Source: Cryptococcus deneoformans JEC21
Lineage: Eukaryota > Basidiomycota > Tremellomycetes > Tremellales > Cryptococcaceae
Reading direction: 5' to 3'
NCBI RefSeq assembly: GCF_000091045.1
Contig: NC_006670.1
Span: 1,338,861-1,361,360, forward strand
DNA length: 22,500 bases
A program made the position numbers and the translations under genes. The notes under the pieces are model-generated. The model was not told where the DNA came from, ran no database searches, and was given only the letters and a program-made list of their open reading frames with translations. Positions 10,468 through 20,931 of this stretch are shown piece by piece (positions within the stretch are counted from its first letter, which is position 1; each line of letters starts with the position of its first letter).

Positions 10468-12846
10468 CTACGCATCATCACTCTCTTCCTCGCTGCTGCT
10501 CTCTTCTTCCCCACTCTCACTGTCCATACTCTCCAAAACGTCCACATAACCTTTGCCCTTTGCCCAACTTTCCCTCCATCTCGCCTTTTCCTCTTCCCCC
10601 TCCTTGCCTTTCTTACCAACCCCTTCACCTTGCGAGCTGCTCATCTCCCTCCATTCCACAAGCTCGTCTTCACCAACCAAATCTGTCTCATACATTGCAC
10701 GAAGAATGATACCAAACCAAGGAATGTAAGCAAAAGGGACGGTAGAGACGCAGTACTGTTGAGCGTCAAGGATGAGGAGCGTAGGGTCCGATGTAAGGTT
10801 AGCCATTAGAGGGCCCCATCGTGAGAAGATCTTGACAGCAGAAGAGAGGATGGAGGTAGCGGGGCCGCGTACATCGATCTTCGACACAAAAAACTTGACG
10901 ACTTCTTCTCGAGCACGTTCAAGACCGGCGTTGTAACCCATGACCAATGTACGTAACTCGAGCAAGGCATTTTCGATCTTGTGATCCTCCTCGTAAGCTC
11001 GTTGAAGGGAAGCGGCGGCTTCACTATAGAACGCCTTGTCCGGCCCGGCATCGAGTGAAAGGGAGGGAATGTCAGGGAGAGACGTAGAAGATGCGTCTGA
11101 GAGAGGAGACGAGGGGGCAGAAGAGGATGCGGCAGAAAGAGTGGAAATGGACGTGCTCGGGGAAGAAAGGTTGGACAGGCGGCGGCCGAGTTGCAAGAGC
11201 TTTTTGTTTCGAGGATGCTCGTAAGGATCTTCACCCTCATCCTCGGAATCCGAAGGAGGTTCCTCCTCCTCATTGGGCCAGAGGTAGCCAATAGAGTCTT
11301 CACCGAGGAATGAAAGAATCTCCTCTTTCTCGAACTCGTCCCTTTCCTCATCAGAATCCCAATCGTCACCTCTGTAAGGCTGCCTTCCAATTCTTGAGAA
11401 GTCCGGAACAACTACCCCCTTGCCAAGCCTAACACCGTTTCCGAGCAATACGCCCTTGCCAATCTTGCAACCGTGTCCGATGACGACACCTTCGCCAATC
11501 ATACACTCCTCCACTACACATCCTTCCCCGATCTTGACATCGTCGAAAACATAGCTCTTCCTGATTATACTTCCTGCCCCAATTTTACAGTCTGCTCCCA
11601 GAGTCGATTGACGGACAAGTGTGTTGTGGGCGAGGGCCGATCTAGGACCAATAAGAAGAGGACCACTCAATGTCGTTGTTCGGGAAAGAACGACTGATTC
11701 CTTGGCAATATACACATTTCCAGCTCTCAATTCATATTGCGAGCCTCCCGGTTCGTTCAAATCAGGAGCGAGCGGGAATGCCCATCTCCTTAAAACATCC
11801 CTAGTGACTTCACCAAAGGTTCTTGTATCTCGTACACTCTCCACGTATCTGCCGCCACCAGCTCGAGCATCCAGACTTTCCTCCTCTTGGCCTACAACAT
11901 GAACAGCAATCTTCTTACCGAGAAGCTCGGATGTAAGGACACCATTGACAAAATGTCGTCGGAGGTCATGGTAGTCAAAGTTTTCAGTACAAAGAGCAGG
12001 TACATCGGCCTCGCAAATGTCAACACCAAGGTCGCGGTATCCCCCTTGGTTGGACGATGACGGCGAAGTACCAGACCATATTTCATAAGTGTCGATGGTA
12101 GCTGGGAATGGATCGAGGAAGAGAGATGAGGGGAAGCTGATACGTGGTTGAGTAGGTGAAAGTGGGTGGGGAGCATAGTGCAATAATCTGGAAGAAGGTG
12201 GGTGGACGAGCATGATGGGTGACTCGGGGTGAGGACGACCGCCACGACTGACGCCCATGGTCATGATAAAGTTTTTGTCGACGTCACGGCGCTTCCTGTG
12301 GGCATCTATAATTTTGGAGAGGTCGTAGTTGGAGATAAGAGGAGAATGTACGAGGATAAATGGATTATCAGGATTCAAGACCTACTCCAATTAGCACTTT
12401 GGAAGTGGAAAATAACAATAATACACAGACGACTTACGTGCATGTCATCCAGCTCACGCAAAGCATCACCTGCTGATCGAGCTGTTTGAGAAGACAAGCA
12501 ATGAATGTCCAGCATCGCTCTATAAGGCGAAGACTCGACAAAAGTCCTAATCTTATCCGCATGCACACCACAGAAGATGAACACTTGTTTGACCTTACTC
12601 AAACTCAAGCTCTCCAAAGTCCAAGCCAAAAGTGGTGTTGAACATAACGGCAAAAGAACTCGAGGTTGGTCTGTACAAAGAACCTCAAAGCGACGGTTGT
12701 AGGAGTCTGCGAGGACTACGGCTTGTAGAGGGGCTTCGTCCACATTGTCCGCCTTCTGTAAAAACAAGATGTCAGTGGTGTTCATGGCTGTGAAAATGAC
12801 TAACCTGTTTTGGTTCGTTCTTTTGTTGGTGCTTTTTAGGTGGCAT
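10468..12846 (-). CDS. GCD6: Translation initiation factor eIF2B subunit epsilon (catalytic GEF subunit), 757 aa
   Basis: CDS is complement of 10468-12381, 12438-12755 and 12805-12846; introns are 56 and 49 nt, both phase 0. The protein exchanges GDP for GTP on eIF2 and is the target of stress control through phosphorylated eIF2-alpha. Domains in order: a basic start (MPPKKHQQKNEPKQK); a nucleotidyltransferase-like domain from about 22 (LQAVVLADSYNRRFEVL, PRVLLPLCSTPLLAWTLE, FIFCGVHADKIR); a left-handed beta-helix of hexapeptide repeats at about 340-450 (IGPRSALAHNT, IGAGSIIRKSYVFDDVKIG, IGKGVLLGNGVRLGKGV); an acidic linker at about 455-500; a Ser-rich stretch; and a C-terminal W2/HEAT domain at about 567-700 with the aromatic/acidic end typical of eIF2B epsilon and eIF5 (FAYIPWFGIILRAMYETD). 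The last 20 residues are almost all Glu, Ser and Asp. The start ATG has A at -3. Length is normal. Confidence 0.93.
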
Positions 12847-13108
12847 GTTACCGGCGGATATGTGTAGCAAAGTCGAAAGAGATACTCGAGACGTTCATCA
12901 TTGTTCATAGCCAAAAGTCGCTAGAAAAGAATTAATATCAGGCTCATATTACGTAACGTCATATGTGCTTCGAGGCCTCCACATACCCGGTTACAGTCTA
13001 CGTAGTAGTAGCGATTACTATAAGTACTAAATTCACCGTGACTCCTAGCTGCAAACGCTTACAAATTCATTGACTGCATCTCCACATTGTCGAATCGAAT
13101 ACCTCGCA
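12847..13108. promoter_or_regulatory. Shared divergent promoter of eIF2B epsilon and the DCAF11-like gene
   Basis: Only 262 nt separate the two start codons, so both leaders and promoters must share this space. At 12949-12961 is TTACGTAACGTCA, in which a perfect TTACGTAA palindrome overlaps an ACGTCA (TGACGT) half-site. Both are bZIP-type binding words. GTAGTAGTAG-like and AT-rich sequence follows near 13005-13030. Binding by any particular factor is inference. Confidence 0.4.
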
Positions 13109-15627
13109 ATGCCACCTCGGCAGCATTACATTGTCAGTAGCGATGACGATGACGATGAGGATTATCAGCCGTCTGATCCCGAAGTTGCACTGCTCGATCT
13201 CCTTCATGATGGATATGAGCTCTACGAAGAAGATTACAACGAAGATGACACCGACGATGAAGATGAGGAGGACGATGATGGTTTAATGGTCGACGAGAAT
13301 GGAAACATCATTCGAGATGATGGCAATGACTTTGATGACGACCAGGAGATGTCTGATGACACCGAGTCTCGGGCCTTTGCCGATCTCCTCGAATTTGCCC
13401 AAGCGGTGGACGACGGTGAATCACCTCTCGCCTTTCTGTCGGGTAGGGTATCAGGTTCATTTCCCAGCATTTTACATCGACTGGCAATGAGGAGTGATTC
13501 CCGATTTAGAAACAATGATTGGGCTTCAAAAGTCAAGAAGAAACAGACGGTGGCGGATCCGAAGGGGACGGAGCTATTGAGGAGCGGGGAATTTGGAAGG
13601 GTCGGAAACTGGCAAGCACCTGGTAAGGCTGGGAGACAAAGGTTGAGACGGTGGCAAAGGGCAGTCAAGGGTTGGAAACCCCCGAGATCAACAGTGATTC
13701 ATATCAAAATGCCGGACAAGTTTGAGAGACTGACTATGACTTACCGTTGATCAGACAAGCCAGCACCTCGTACCCAACGAGCCTGGAACAGTTGTTGCGT
13801 ACTATCCCTCCGTACCTTACGTCGGTCAGTTTGCTGGGGAAGATTACTCCATCTTCTGTAGGTCATCCTTGCAGATAGTGAATGGCCGTTCTCTGACTTG
13901 TGTCATTAGACACGGCGACCCAATACTTCACTTTACATCTTTATTCTACGACGCAATACTTGAAGAGCAAGGATAACATCCATCAACGTCGTACTGCTCG
14001 CCCTTCTGATTCAACCCGACTCACACTCACACCATCCACGCCTCCCGCTCAGGGTAATCAGGTAATCGAGGACGAAGATCAAGGCGGACAGGAAGATGAT
14101 TGGGAAGACGAGGATGACTATGTCTCTCGACCTTCTGTCATAGAGGATTCTAGTATGAAGCGCATCAAAAGAGTGCAAGGCGTAGAAGGAAGATGGACAA
14201 TCACTGACTGTGATGCCGATAAGAAGGGAGAGAAGTGAGTTTGTTAGATATTGACTTTCAAGACTAACTTCCTGTAGGATGATTTATTCCTCGATCACTC
14301 CTTACGTCCATATGCTCTATACAGATGAGTTCGATCAAGAACATGTTGAGCTTGATTTTTCCGACCCTCGGGAACGGGGAAATTACTACAGGTCTGGAGT
14401 ACGTTTGGACCAGCTCCTGAAACATAGACACTTCCCGCTCATCTCATTTGTTTGTAGATCTGGAGTATCAGATTCTCTGCAGATGGTAAAGAGATTGTAG
14501 CAGGAGCATCTGACGGAAAGATCATGGTTTATGATATTAACGCCCAACGACGATCGTTGAGTGTTTCTGGTCATGCCGAGGATGGCAAGTTTCCCCCCCT
14601 GCTCCTCCATCTTAATCACCTTGCTAACCCATTGTCTATGCAGTTAACGCCGTCTGCTTCGCAGACCATTCATCCACCAACATCCTTATCTCTGGTTCCG
14701 ATGATGGATATATTAAGGTCTGGGATAGACGATCTCTCTCTTCGCACGTACCTTCCGGTGTCCTCGTCGGCGCTACTGAAGGTATCACTTACACTTCGCC
14801 CAAAGGTGACGGTAGGTATATAGTGGCAAATTCGAAGGATCAAGCTGCAAGGCTGTATGATCTGAGGAAGATGAGGAGTTATGGGGATTTTGTTGATGAG
14901 CCGAATGCTTCTCAAAAGTATGGTGCTGCCGGTTTTGATTGTGAGTTTCTATGTATTCGAATGATGAATGCACTGTGCTGATCTTGCCGACAGACCGAGA
15001 CATGCGCTACCCTCGATCAGAGCCTCGCTCCCACCCACAGGATTGCTCGGTGATGACCTATAGCGGTCATTCTGTCCTGCGAACGCTGATCCGATGTCAC
15101 TTCAGCCCCATTGAGTCGACTGGGCAGAGCTACATCTATAGCGGCAGCGCTGATGGAATGATTCATGTCTGGAGTTTAGATGGTCGAGGTGAGTGTCTAA
15201 TTGTAGCCAAACTTACAAGATGCTAATGGCCATTTGGTTGCAGTTGTTCAAGGTCCATTTCATCGTGCCATTTAAATACCGTCACCTTTTGCTAATTATC
15301 CATTCCATAGTGCTCGATCGATCCGCTTCAGAAGGCCTCTACTCGAGCCAAGGTATTTACTCCGATCCGTCCGCCCCCGCTCACTCCACTCAATCCTCCC
15401 GCACAAACCTCTTTGGCTCCTACTCTCACGCCGTGAGGGATGTCGCGTGGCATGGATACGAGCCTACTCTCATGTCGACGTGCTGGGATATGATGGGTAG
15501 TATGCGAAGAGGCGGGACAGTCGCGAAACATGAATGGAAGGGCCTTGGCAAGAATGGGCTTGCTAAGCTAGAGGACTGGGAAATAAGAAGGAAGGAGGAG
15601 AATGAAGGGAGTCGGGCGACAAATTAG
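13109..15627 (+). CDS. DCAF11/LEC14B-type WD40 protein, probable CRL4 substrate receptor, 692 aa
   Basis: Nine exons: 13109-13693, 13755-13857, 13910-14234, 14278-14398, 14458-14584, 14644-14940, 14994-15188, 15244-15252, 15311-15627. The N-terminus (about 1-90) is extremely acidic. WD40 repeats begin after LVPNEPG (about residue 200) with FAGEDYSIFY, WTITDCD, IWSIRFSADGKEIVAG, HAEDVNAVCFADHS, SGSDDGYIKVWDRR, ITYTSPKGDGRYIVANSKDQ, DCSVMTYSGHSVLRTLIRCH, FSPIESTGQSYIYSGSADG and VRDVAWHGYEPTLMS. The order and wording match animal DCAF11 (WDR23) and plant LEC14B. The WDxR motif (Trp447-Asp-Arg-Arg450) is the one that binds DDB1 in CUL4 ligases. DDB1 binding and substrates in this fungus are inference. 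An intermediate acidic insert (about 270-300) is lineage-specific. Two introns are unusual: one begins GC, and a 9-nt exon is needed to keep a conserved GRVVQVL strand. The first intron (13694-13754) has a weak donor, GTGATT. Confidence 0.85.
14585..14643 (+). other. GC-AG intron in the DCAF11-like gene
   Basis: The conserved family sequence HAEDVNAVCFA is rebuilt only if the exon ends GAT G at 14584 and resumes TTAACGCC at 14644. This makes the donor GCAAGT and the acceptor TATGCAG. Apart from GC for GT the donor is a consensus match, as is usual for GC-AG introns. A GCTAAC branch sequence lies about 20 nt before the acceptor. The nearest GT (in CAAGTTT) would put a stop codon directly after the junction. 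Confidence 0.75.
15244..15252 (+). other. Probable 9-nt microexon in the DCAF11-like gene
   Basis: TTGTTCAAG lies between a TTGCAG acceptor (15243) and a GTCCAT donor (15253). The flanking introns are 55 nt (15189-15243) and 58 nt (15253-15310), both normal sizes. Including it yields DGRVVQVLDRS, which aligns without a gap to the strand in plant and animal homologues (SGDVVATL, SGHIVKKL). Skipping it keeps the frame but gives DGRVLDRS, three residues short. The second donor is weak, so a single 122-nt intron remains possible. Confidence 0.6.
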
Positions 15628-16361
15628 ATCGAAAAGGTAGACTGCGGTTGTATTTATGCGTTTGGCCGTTTGTTTATTGTAGTGAATTCCTTTTCGACTG
15701 TATTGATCAATAATTTCATGCTGGATCCGTATGTATAATGCTATGTCTTACATCGTTTGCCTTCTGCAATAATACTACAAGTAGTAGTTTGATGCTGCCC
15801 ACGATTGTGTCGCCATGCGATGATAAAGGTGCAATGGATAGCAGCGCTGAGAAATAAATAAATAAAAAATTACCACACTTTTGGTCAGCTGATGGAACAA
15901 CACATCTAGAACTTATCATTGATGAATTGCTGGGCCCTTTTAGAGCAATGATTTTGAGAAGATGTGCGGTATAATAGTAGCAGGCGAGAAGAAAGAGGTG
16001 CCGTACCATTATTTAAAATTCGATTTCCTAATAATGGTGTCTAAATTTACTCCTTTCGCCACTGGAATTCCGAAAAGACGCTTTTCACTGACTTCGGTTT
16101 CATTCACCTGACTGCTTCTTTTTCCGATACATAATACGGCCCATCAATCATGCTTTGCATGCTTGAATGTACAGACAGACAGCAGATCACCGTTAACACC
16201 GACTCACAAACGATACATCGACACAAACACAAATAGATTCACCACAAGTTTGCGCTGGAAAAGGCTCTCGACAGCCGACTCTAATCGACGATTCTCTTTC
16301 CCAGACAGTCGACACAGCCTTTGGAAATTTTATGGTCGTAAAATCTACAGCGGCAAAAAAT
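15628..16361. other. Intergenic, promoter and leader of the transporter gene
   Basis: 734 nt. The left part is AT-rich with an AAATAAATAAATAAAAAA tract near 15851-15869, suited to a 3' UTR. The right part, about 16180-16240, is CA-rich and looks like a transcribed leader. Within it an ATG at 16150 opens a 28-codon frame ending TAG at 16236, upstream of and not overlapping the main start. I see no larger gene here. Confidence 0.45.
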
Positions 16362-18110
16362 ATGTCTCATGACACTCGTCGTGACCAACGAATTTCAAGG
16401 GATGATCAGCTAGCTTCGGTATCAGGTGTCTCAGAGATTACTATCGCGGAGTCTAGCACCAGGGGCCGTCTTTCGTCGTGCGATACAAATCCTGCGAGTA
16501 TAGGTAGTCGCTCGCGAAATTATGAGGTCAAGCATGAGCCTGTAAATCTATCGCGGCGAGTAATGAGACGGGTCGAGCATGCGATATTGAACATCTCTCC
16601 AGCATTCTTTTGTGGGTCATTCTTGTTTGTTTTGCGGTACCGTAACTGACAATCGGTGGAAACGATCGGTTGTATAGCTTTTAATATGGGCACAGGCATC
16701 ACATCAATTCTTCTGTATAATTTACCTTTCAACGGTGGCTGGTTACGTCGCCTCGGAGTGGTAGTGTTTATTTTCAATGTCGTCCTCTTCATTCTTTTTG
16801 CTGTTGCCAGTGTTGTGAGAATATTAAGATGGAAGGGAATCTTCTCGGCAACGCTGAAGAACCATTTATCGGGGCTGTACTGGGGAACGTTACCAATGGG
16901 CTTCATCACAATAGTGGTATGTCCAGGCGAGTCTCCGCATTGGGGTACATTATTAACTGAAGATGTCAAGAATATGATTGCATTCACATGTGTACAAAAT
17001 GGGAAGATGGGCTGGGCCAGGACAGCGATAGGACTATGGTGGGTAGATGTAATACTTTCAGTCATCATCAATCTCGGGATGGTCTACGTTATGTGAGTTC
17101 ATCGATCTGTGTTACTGAAACATGGCGTCTAATAATTGTGTAGGATCACCCGCCAAAATCATACTACCGAGGCTATGTCAGCCGCTTGGTTGCTGCCTAT
17201 CGTCACGTGCGTTGTCGCTTCCTCTTCAGGCGGCGTGGTCTCGTCGGCTATCATGTCGTATAGCCCTCAGCTCGCCAGATCTATCATCATTGTATCCTAC
17301 ATCGTCTGGGGTATTGGTGTTCCTTTTGCCCTTTTTGTCATCTGTAACTACCTCCATCGCAGCTTTTTGTATGGTGCTCCCCCCGTTGCAGCGTTGACGA
17401 GCACTTATCTTCCTCTGGGTCCCTGTGGACAAGGAAGCTTTGGTATTATGGCTTTAGGCAAAGCCGTTCGCGAACTGGCGTACAACCACGGGATAGGTTT
17501 CGCCGTAATTCCTGATGGTGTGGCAGATGCTGTTTTGAGGAGAAATATCATTTTGCAAATGGCCGACGCCGTCTACACAGGAAGTTTAGTTACAGGCCTT
17601 ATATTATGGGGTTTGTCGTTTTGCTGGTATGTTCTAGCTACGACAGTGTTGCTAGACCATTGGTGGAATACGAACAGAGCATACTTCGGCAGAGAGTCAT
17701 TTAGTGTAGGGTTTACCGCCCTGATTTTTCCAATTGGCGTCTGGGCTGTGAGTGTTTGACGTAACTCCTGGATGAAAAAGCTGCTGACCTATGGGAAATA
17801 GACGGCCACAACAACGTTAGCAACTGAATTCGATTCATTGGTCTTCAAAATCCTTGGTACAATAATATCACTTCAAGTCATCTTCAACTGGATCTACGTC
17901 ATGCTCTTGACAATTTACAAAGTGTGTGACGGTACATTATTCATAGCGCCTGAGTTGGATATTTTCCCCGAAAGGAATCCGCCGTTAAGATGGGTGAGGC
18001 ATGCTTCAGCTACGGCGAAGACTTGCAGAAAGGAGGATATTGAGCTTTCCTTCACTTCCACAGAGGAAAGACGTGTTGGATTGGGGGACTCTTATGGGGA
18101 AAATGACTAG
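16362..18110 (+). CDS. SSU1-like sulfite efflux pump / TDT-family transporter, 525 aa
   Basis: Four exons: 16362-16611, 16678-17092, 17144-17747, 17802-18110; introns 66, 51 and 54 nt. After a hydrophilic N-terminus of about 70 residues comes the family entry motif NISPAFFSFNMGTGITSILL, where the intron joint rebuilds the SF. Further landmarks are the LPMGFITIV segment, GVVSSAIM, LPLGPCGQGSFGIMALG, and about ten hydrophobic membrane spans. These are features of the tellurite-resistance/dicarboxylate (TDT) family that includes yeast Ssu1 (sulfite export at the plasma membrane) and Mae1 (malate uptake). The wording fits the Ssu1 branch better. The substrate is inferred, not shown. I prefer ATG 16362 (A at -3) over the in-frame ATG 16332, whose context is poor (T at -3). 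The C-terminal 70 residues are hydrophilic, ending SYGEND. Confidence 0.85.
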
Positions 18111-18404
18111 CATCGATTGGGTGCGGTGAGTGATACGTAACGTTGAGCCAACTATGATCAAAATTGAATATAAACATGACAATTAATGTAAGCAATAATA
18201 GATGACATAACCATATGGAAAAATCGACAGGATCATCAGCATTATCTACTTCCACGTTAGAAATGTTTACTACGTACTATTTCTTCTTTTCGAATACTCT
18301 CCAGTGGAACCCGGCGATAGTATTATGGGAATAATATGTAGTAGTTATGTGAAATTTGTCAACGATGAGAGATGAACTGTAGCGCTATAACAAAATGGGG
18401 GTGA
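18111..18404. other. Intergenic, transporter 3' flank
   Basis: About 290 nt, AT-rich, probably the 3' UTR and terminator region of the transporter gene. A minus-strand frame at 18052-18255 overlaps the transporter's last exon and shows no motif. Nothing else is visible. Confidence 0.4.
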
Positions 18405-19142
18405 CTCACACTATGGTTATTATCTAAAACCATCAAAGTGACAGTCTGGAGGAATGAGTGGGAAAACATGTTAAAAAGCAATTTTCTTTATTTGGCTACT
18501 CCTACTGGCAGAAGAGTGCCCTATATAGCTCATCAAAAGTATTGGTGTACATTGAAATCTCAGTGTCCTTGCGTAATCCATGGCCAAAGGTTGCTCGCTG
18601 ACGAAGAAGTTGCGTTGTTCATGCAGCGTATCGCCTTCTTGATATGTTCCGCTCCTATCATTTGTTTGAGAACCATATCACGATAATTGATGGGTTACTT
18701 TGGGTACATGACGTCGTATCGCTCCAACTCTCCTTCACTGCTCAAGGACGCGAACGGGAATTTCTGGAATTTGACTACTCAGGAGCTCTACGAACTGAAG
18801 GATCTAACGGAAAACGAGAGATGAGTTATAATATTGGGACGAGTGCCCACACTGAGTCAGTTAAACAAATATAGGAGAGAAGTCATGGATTCTATCTTTC
18901 GAGAAGACAAGACAAGACTCGCTTTGGGCCGTGAAAGCTGGTACAACCAGTGTGTATCATCACATTGTGAGCTTGCAGAAGGAGGAACCCATGGGGTGGC
19001 AGACCTTGAACAGCTGTCGAATGATGTCTATGTGGAACGAAACGAAGGATATTATAGTGATGGACATGAGATTGAGGTTGGGGAGGAGATTAGTGAAGAT
19101 CATAATGTCACCATCATGGAAAGAAATTATTCGGCTACGTAG
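18405..19142 (+). pseudogene. Doubtful, interrupted coding stretch of unknown nature
   Basis: One reading frame stays open from 18405 to 19142 except for TAA at 18684-18686 and TGA at 18822-18824. The second and third pieces read like protein: KDANGNFWNLTTQELYELKD, then SQLNKYRREVMDSIFRED and a strongly acidic end with many Glu. I found no GT donor between about 18730 and 18822 that would splice out the TGA. The simplest readings are a decayed gene, or a gene whose introns I cannot place. A second frame (codons at 18599 plus multiples of 3) is also mostly open over 18411-18874, so coding direction is not settled. I recognise no domain in any frame. Confidence 0.22.
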
Positions 19143-19386
19143 GACAGAGGAAGCATGATGCAGCAGACGGAGAACGACGATTGATGACAGATACGTGGTT
19201 TTTGTTCTATTCGCTGGTCTCGTCACCATTCAGCAGTTTCGTCCTTCCATCTCTTCACTGAGAAGAATTCCTCATTTGATGGGTGACGTCGTGCCGACGC
19301 AGCCATCACGTTGGTGGATTCAATATATAAATACTCAGGTCCCCTCTTCTTTGCAGTCCAGCTTTGAATATACTTTTTTAGAATTC
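19143..19386. promoter_or_regulatory. Upstream region of the hydrolase gene with TATA-like element
   Basis: TATATAA at 19324-19330, inside CAATATATAAATAC, lies about 57 nt before the chosen start at 19387 and is the best TATA candidate in the window. An in-frame ATG at 19279 upstream of it would extend the protein by 36 residues and would place the TATA word inside coding sequence. I therefore prefer 19387. Confidence 0.35.
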
Positions 19387-20662
19387 ATGCCCATGTCATC
19401 CATCCCTACAACAGGCAACCGCACCAAACTTGCTTCTTCTTTGGCGGCTTTTCTCAAAGAAGACGGTAAAGATCTCCATTTGGGTAAGGGGAGCCAGAAA
19501 GCTGCCGCGGGCTAAAAACTGACACTTTCACTTGCCTTGCTTTCCATCTCTTTTGAAAACAGGCGGAGATGAAGACTTCCACGCAGAACGAAGGAAGCAC
19601 ACTGAAATACTAGGGATTCACAGGATTCAAGGAGCCCTTGAAGTCCCTATCGGAGAGGTTCAATTTACTGCGATTAGGGGCCCGCACGGTTGTATACCCC
19701 TTCGAATCTTGAAGTAAGCCCCTTGCCAGGATTAACATTTCCGCGTAGAGGGTTCACGCGATTGGTAGGCCTAGTAATCCAGGTGACAGGGCCTTGGTAT
19801 ATATGCATGGAGGCGGGTATACCGTTGGATGTGCAGATGACTTTGAGAGGGGTCTCAGAGTTGTCGCCGAAGAGTCGGGTTTCACAGTGAGCATAGAAAT
19901 GATAGAACTAGCAACGGATACGCTTACACTGCATGTGCAATCATTCCTAGGTAGTGATCGTCGAGTATAGACTAGCACCCGAGTACAAGTTCCCCACTCA
20001 ATTGGACGAATACGAAGCAGTCGTGGCCTGGCTCCAAGGCGAAGAGGGAAAGAAGAGAGGGATCAAGAAGGTTGTGGGAGGAGGCGACTCGGCAGGGTGA
20101 GTCATTAGATAGTCGAACAACGAAATTGACACAATCATCAGTGGAAATATGACGGCAGCTCTTGCCCTTCGTTTACATGACCAGAAAAAGGCAAACCTCG
20201 CAGCCCAATTGCTTCTCTACCCCGAAGCTAGGGTCCCTTTTGACACTAAAGCCTGTGCCGAGAATAATTCGGGATATTACCTCGAGGCAAATGGTATCTT
20301 CTCATTTGCCGACCATTATTTGCCTCGGGGTGTTCCTCCTTCGGATAGGTACATCTCCCCGGGAATGCAAGATGTTGGGAATTTGAAAGATTTGCCGCCA
20401 ACATATGTCTTCACCGCTGGTTTTGACCCGTTGTAAGTTTACCTTCTTCATTTCGCTAGCGAATGTGTTCTAACAGTACCTGTTATCGGGTTTTAGGCGG
20501 GATGTAGGTGTCGAGTACGCTCACAAATTGCAAGAGGCCGGCAATGAAGTTGTTTGGAGACATCGCCCTGATCTCACGCATGGTTTCCTTCAATTCGGGC
20601 ACTGGAGCGAAGAGTGTGAAGAGGCAACCAAGGAGGTCGGGAAAACTTTGAAAGATCTATAA
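19387..20662 (+). CDS. Alpha/beta hydrolase of the HSL type (esterase/lipase-like), 328 aa
   Basis: Six exons: 19387-19483, 19563-19713, 19751-19886, 19951-20096, 20142-20432, 20497-20662. The oxyanion-hole motif HGGG (102-105, in ALVYMHGGGYTVG), nucleophile Ser175 in GGGDSAGGN, Asp272 in AGFDPLRD and His302 in DLTHGF form the complete machinery of hormone-sensitive-lipase-type carboxylester hydrolases. EYRLAPEYKFP (after GFT) is also a family hallmark. No signal peptide or membrane segment is evident, so it is probably cytosolic; the substrate cannot be told. The second intron is only 37 nt (19714-19750) and uses the acceptor GTAGAG, since the nearer GTAG would shift the frame. The first donor could alternatively be at 19466. 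Start codons at 19279, 19387 and 19393 are all in frame. Length is normal for the family. Confidence 0.85.
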
Positions 20663-20931
20663 TAATCATCAGGAAATCTTAGAAAGGAGGGTTGTAGCGC
20701 CACTTTAGTGCAAAATCAGTATTCATTCGATATTTTAGGATGAATGCCATGGATAAATGTCAACAAGCAGGGCCCATTGGTAGAGGAAATCCATGATATC
20801 TGCAAAGTTTAACATATCTATAATGCATACGCAGATGAACGATGCCTTCTTATTAGATCGTTCAAGATGTTTGCTACTCTGCTAAGTACAACTTAACTAC
20901 TCGAATGCCCAAAAAGTGACATCAACAAAGT
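20663..20931. other. Convergent 3' flanks of the hydrolase and ENA genes
   Basis: 269 nt between stop codons of two converging genes. No coding frame or repeat is visible. It must hold both 3' UTRs and polyadenylation sites. Confidence 0.4.

Noticed and set aside
10806..11411. 201-codon minus-strand frame inside the eIF2B epsilon exon
   Set aside because: It overlaps the true frame with its hexapeptide and W2 domains and has no motif of its own.
18540..18601. A frame reading SLRNPWP, like the calpain Asn motif
   Set aside because: No other calpain landmark is in frame, the frame stops immediately after, and a competing frame covers the same bases.
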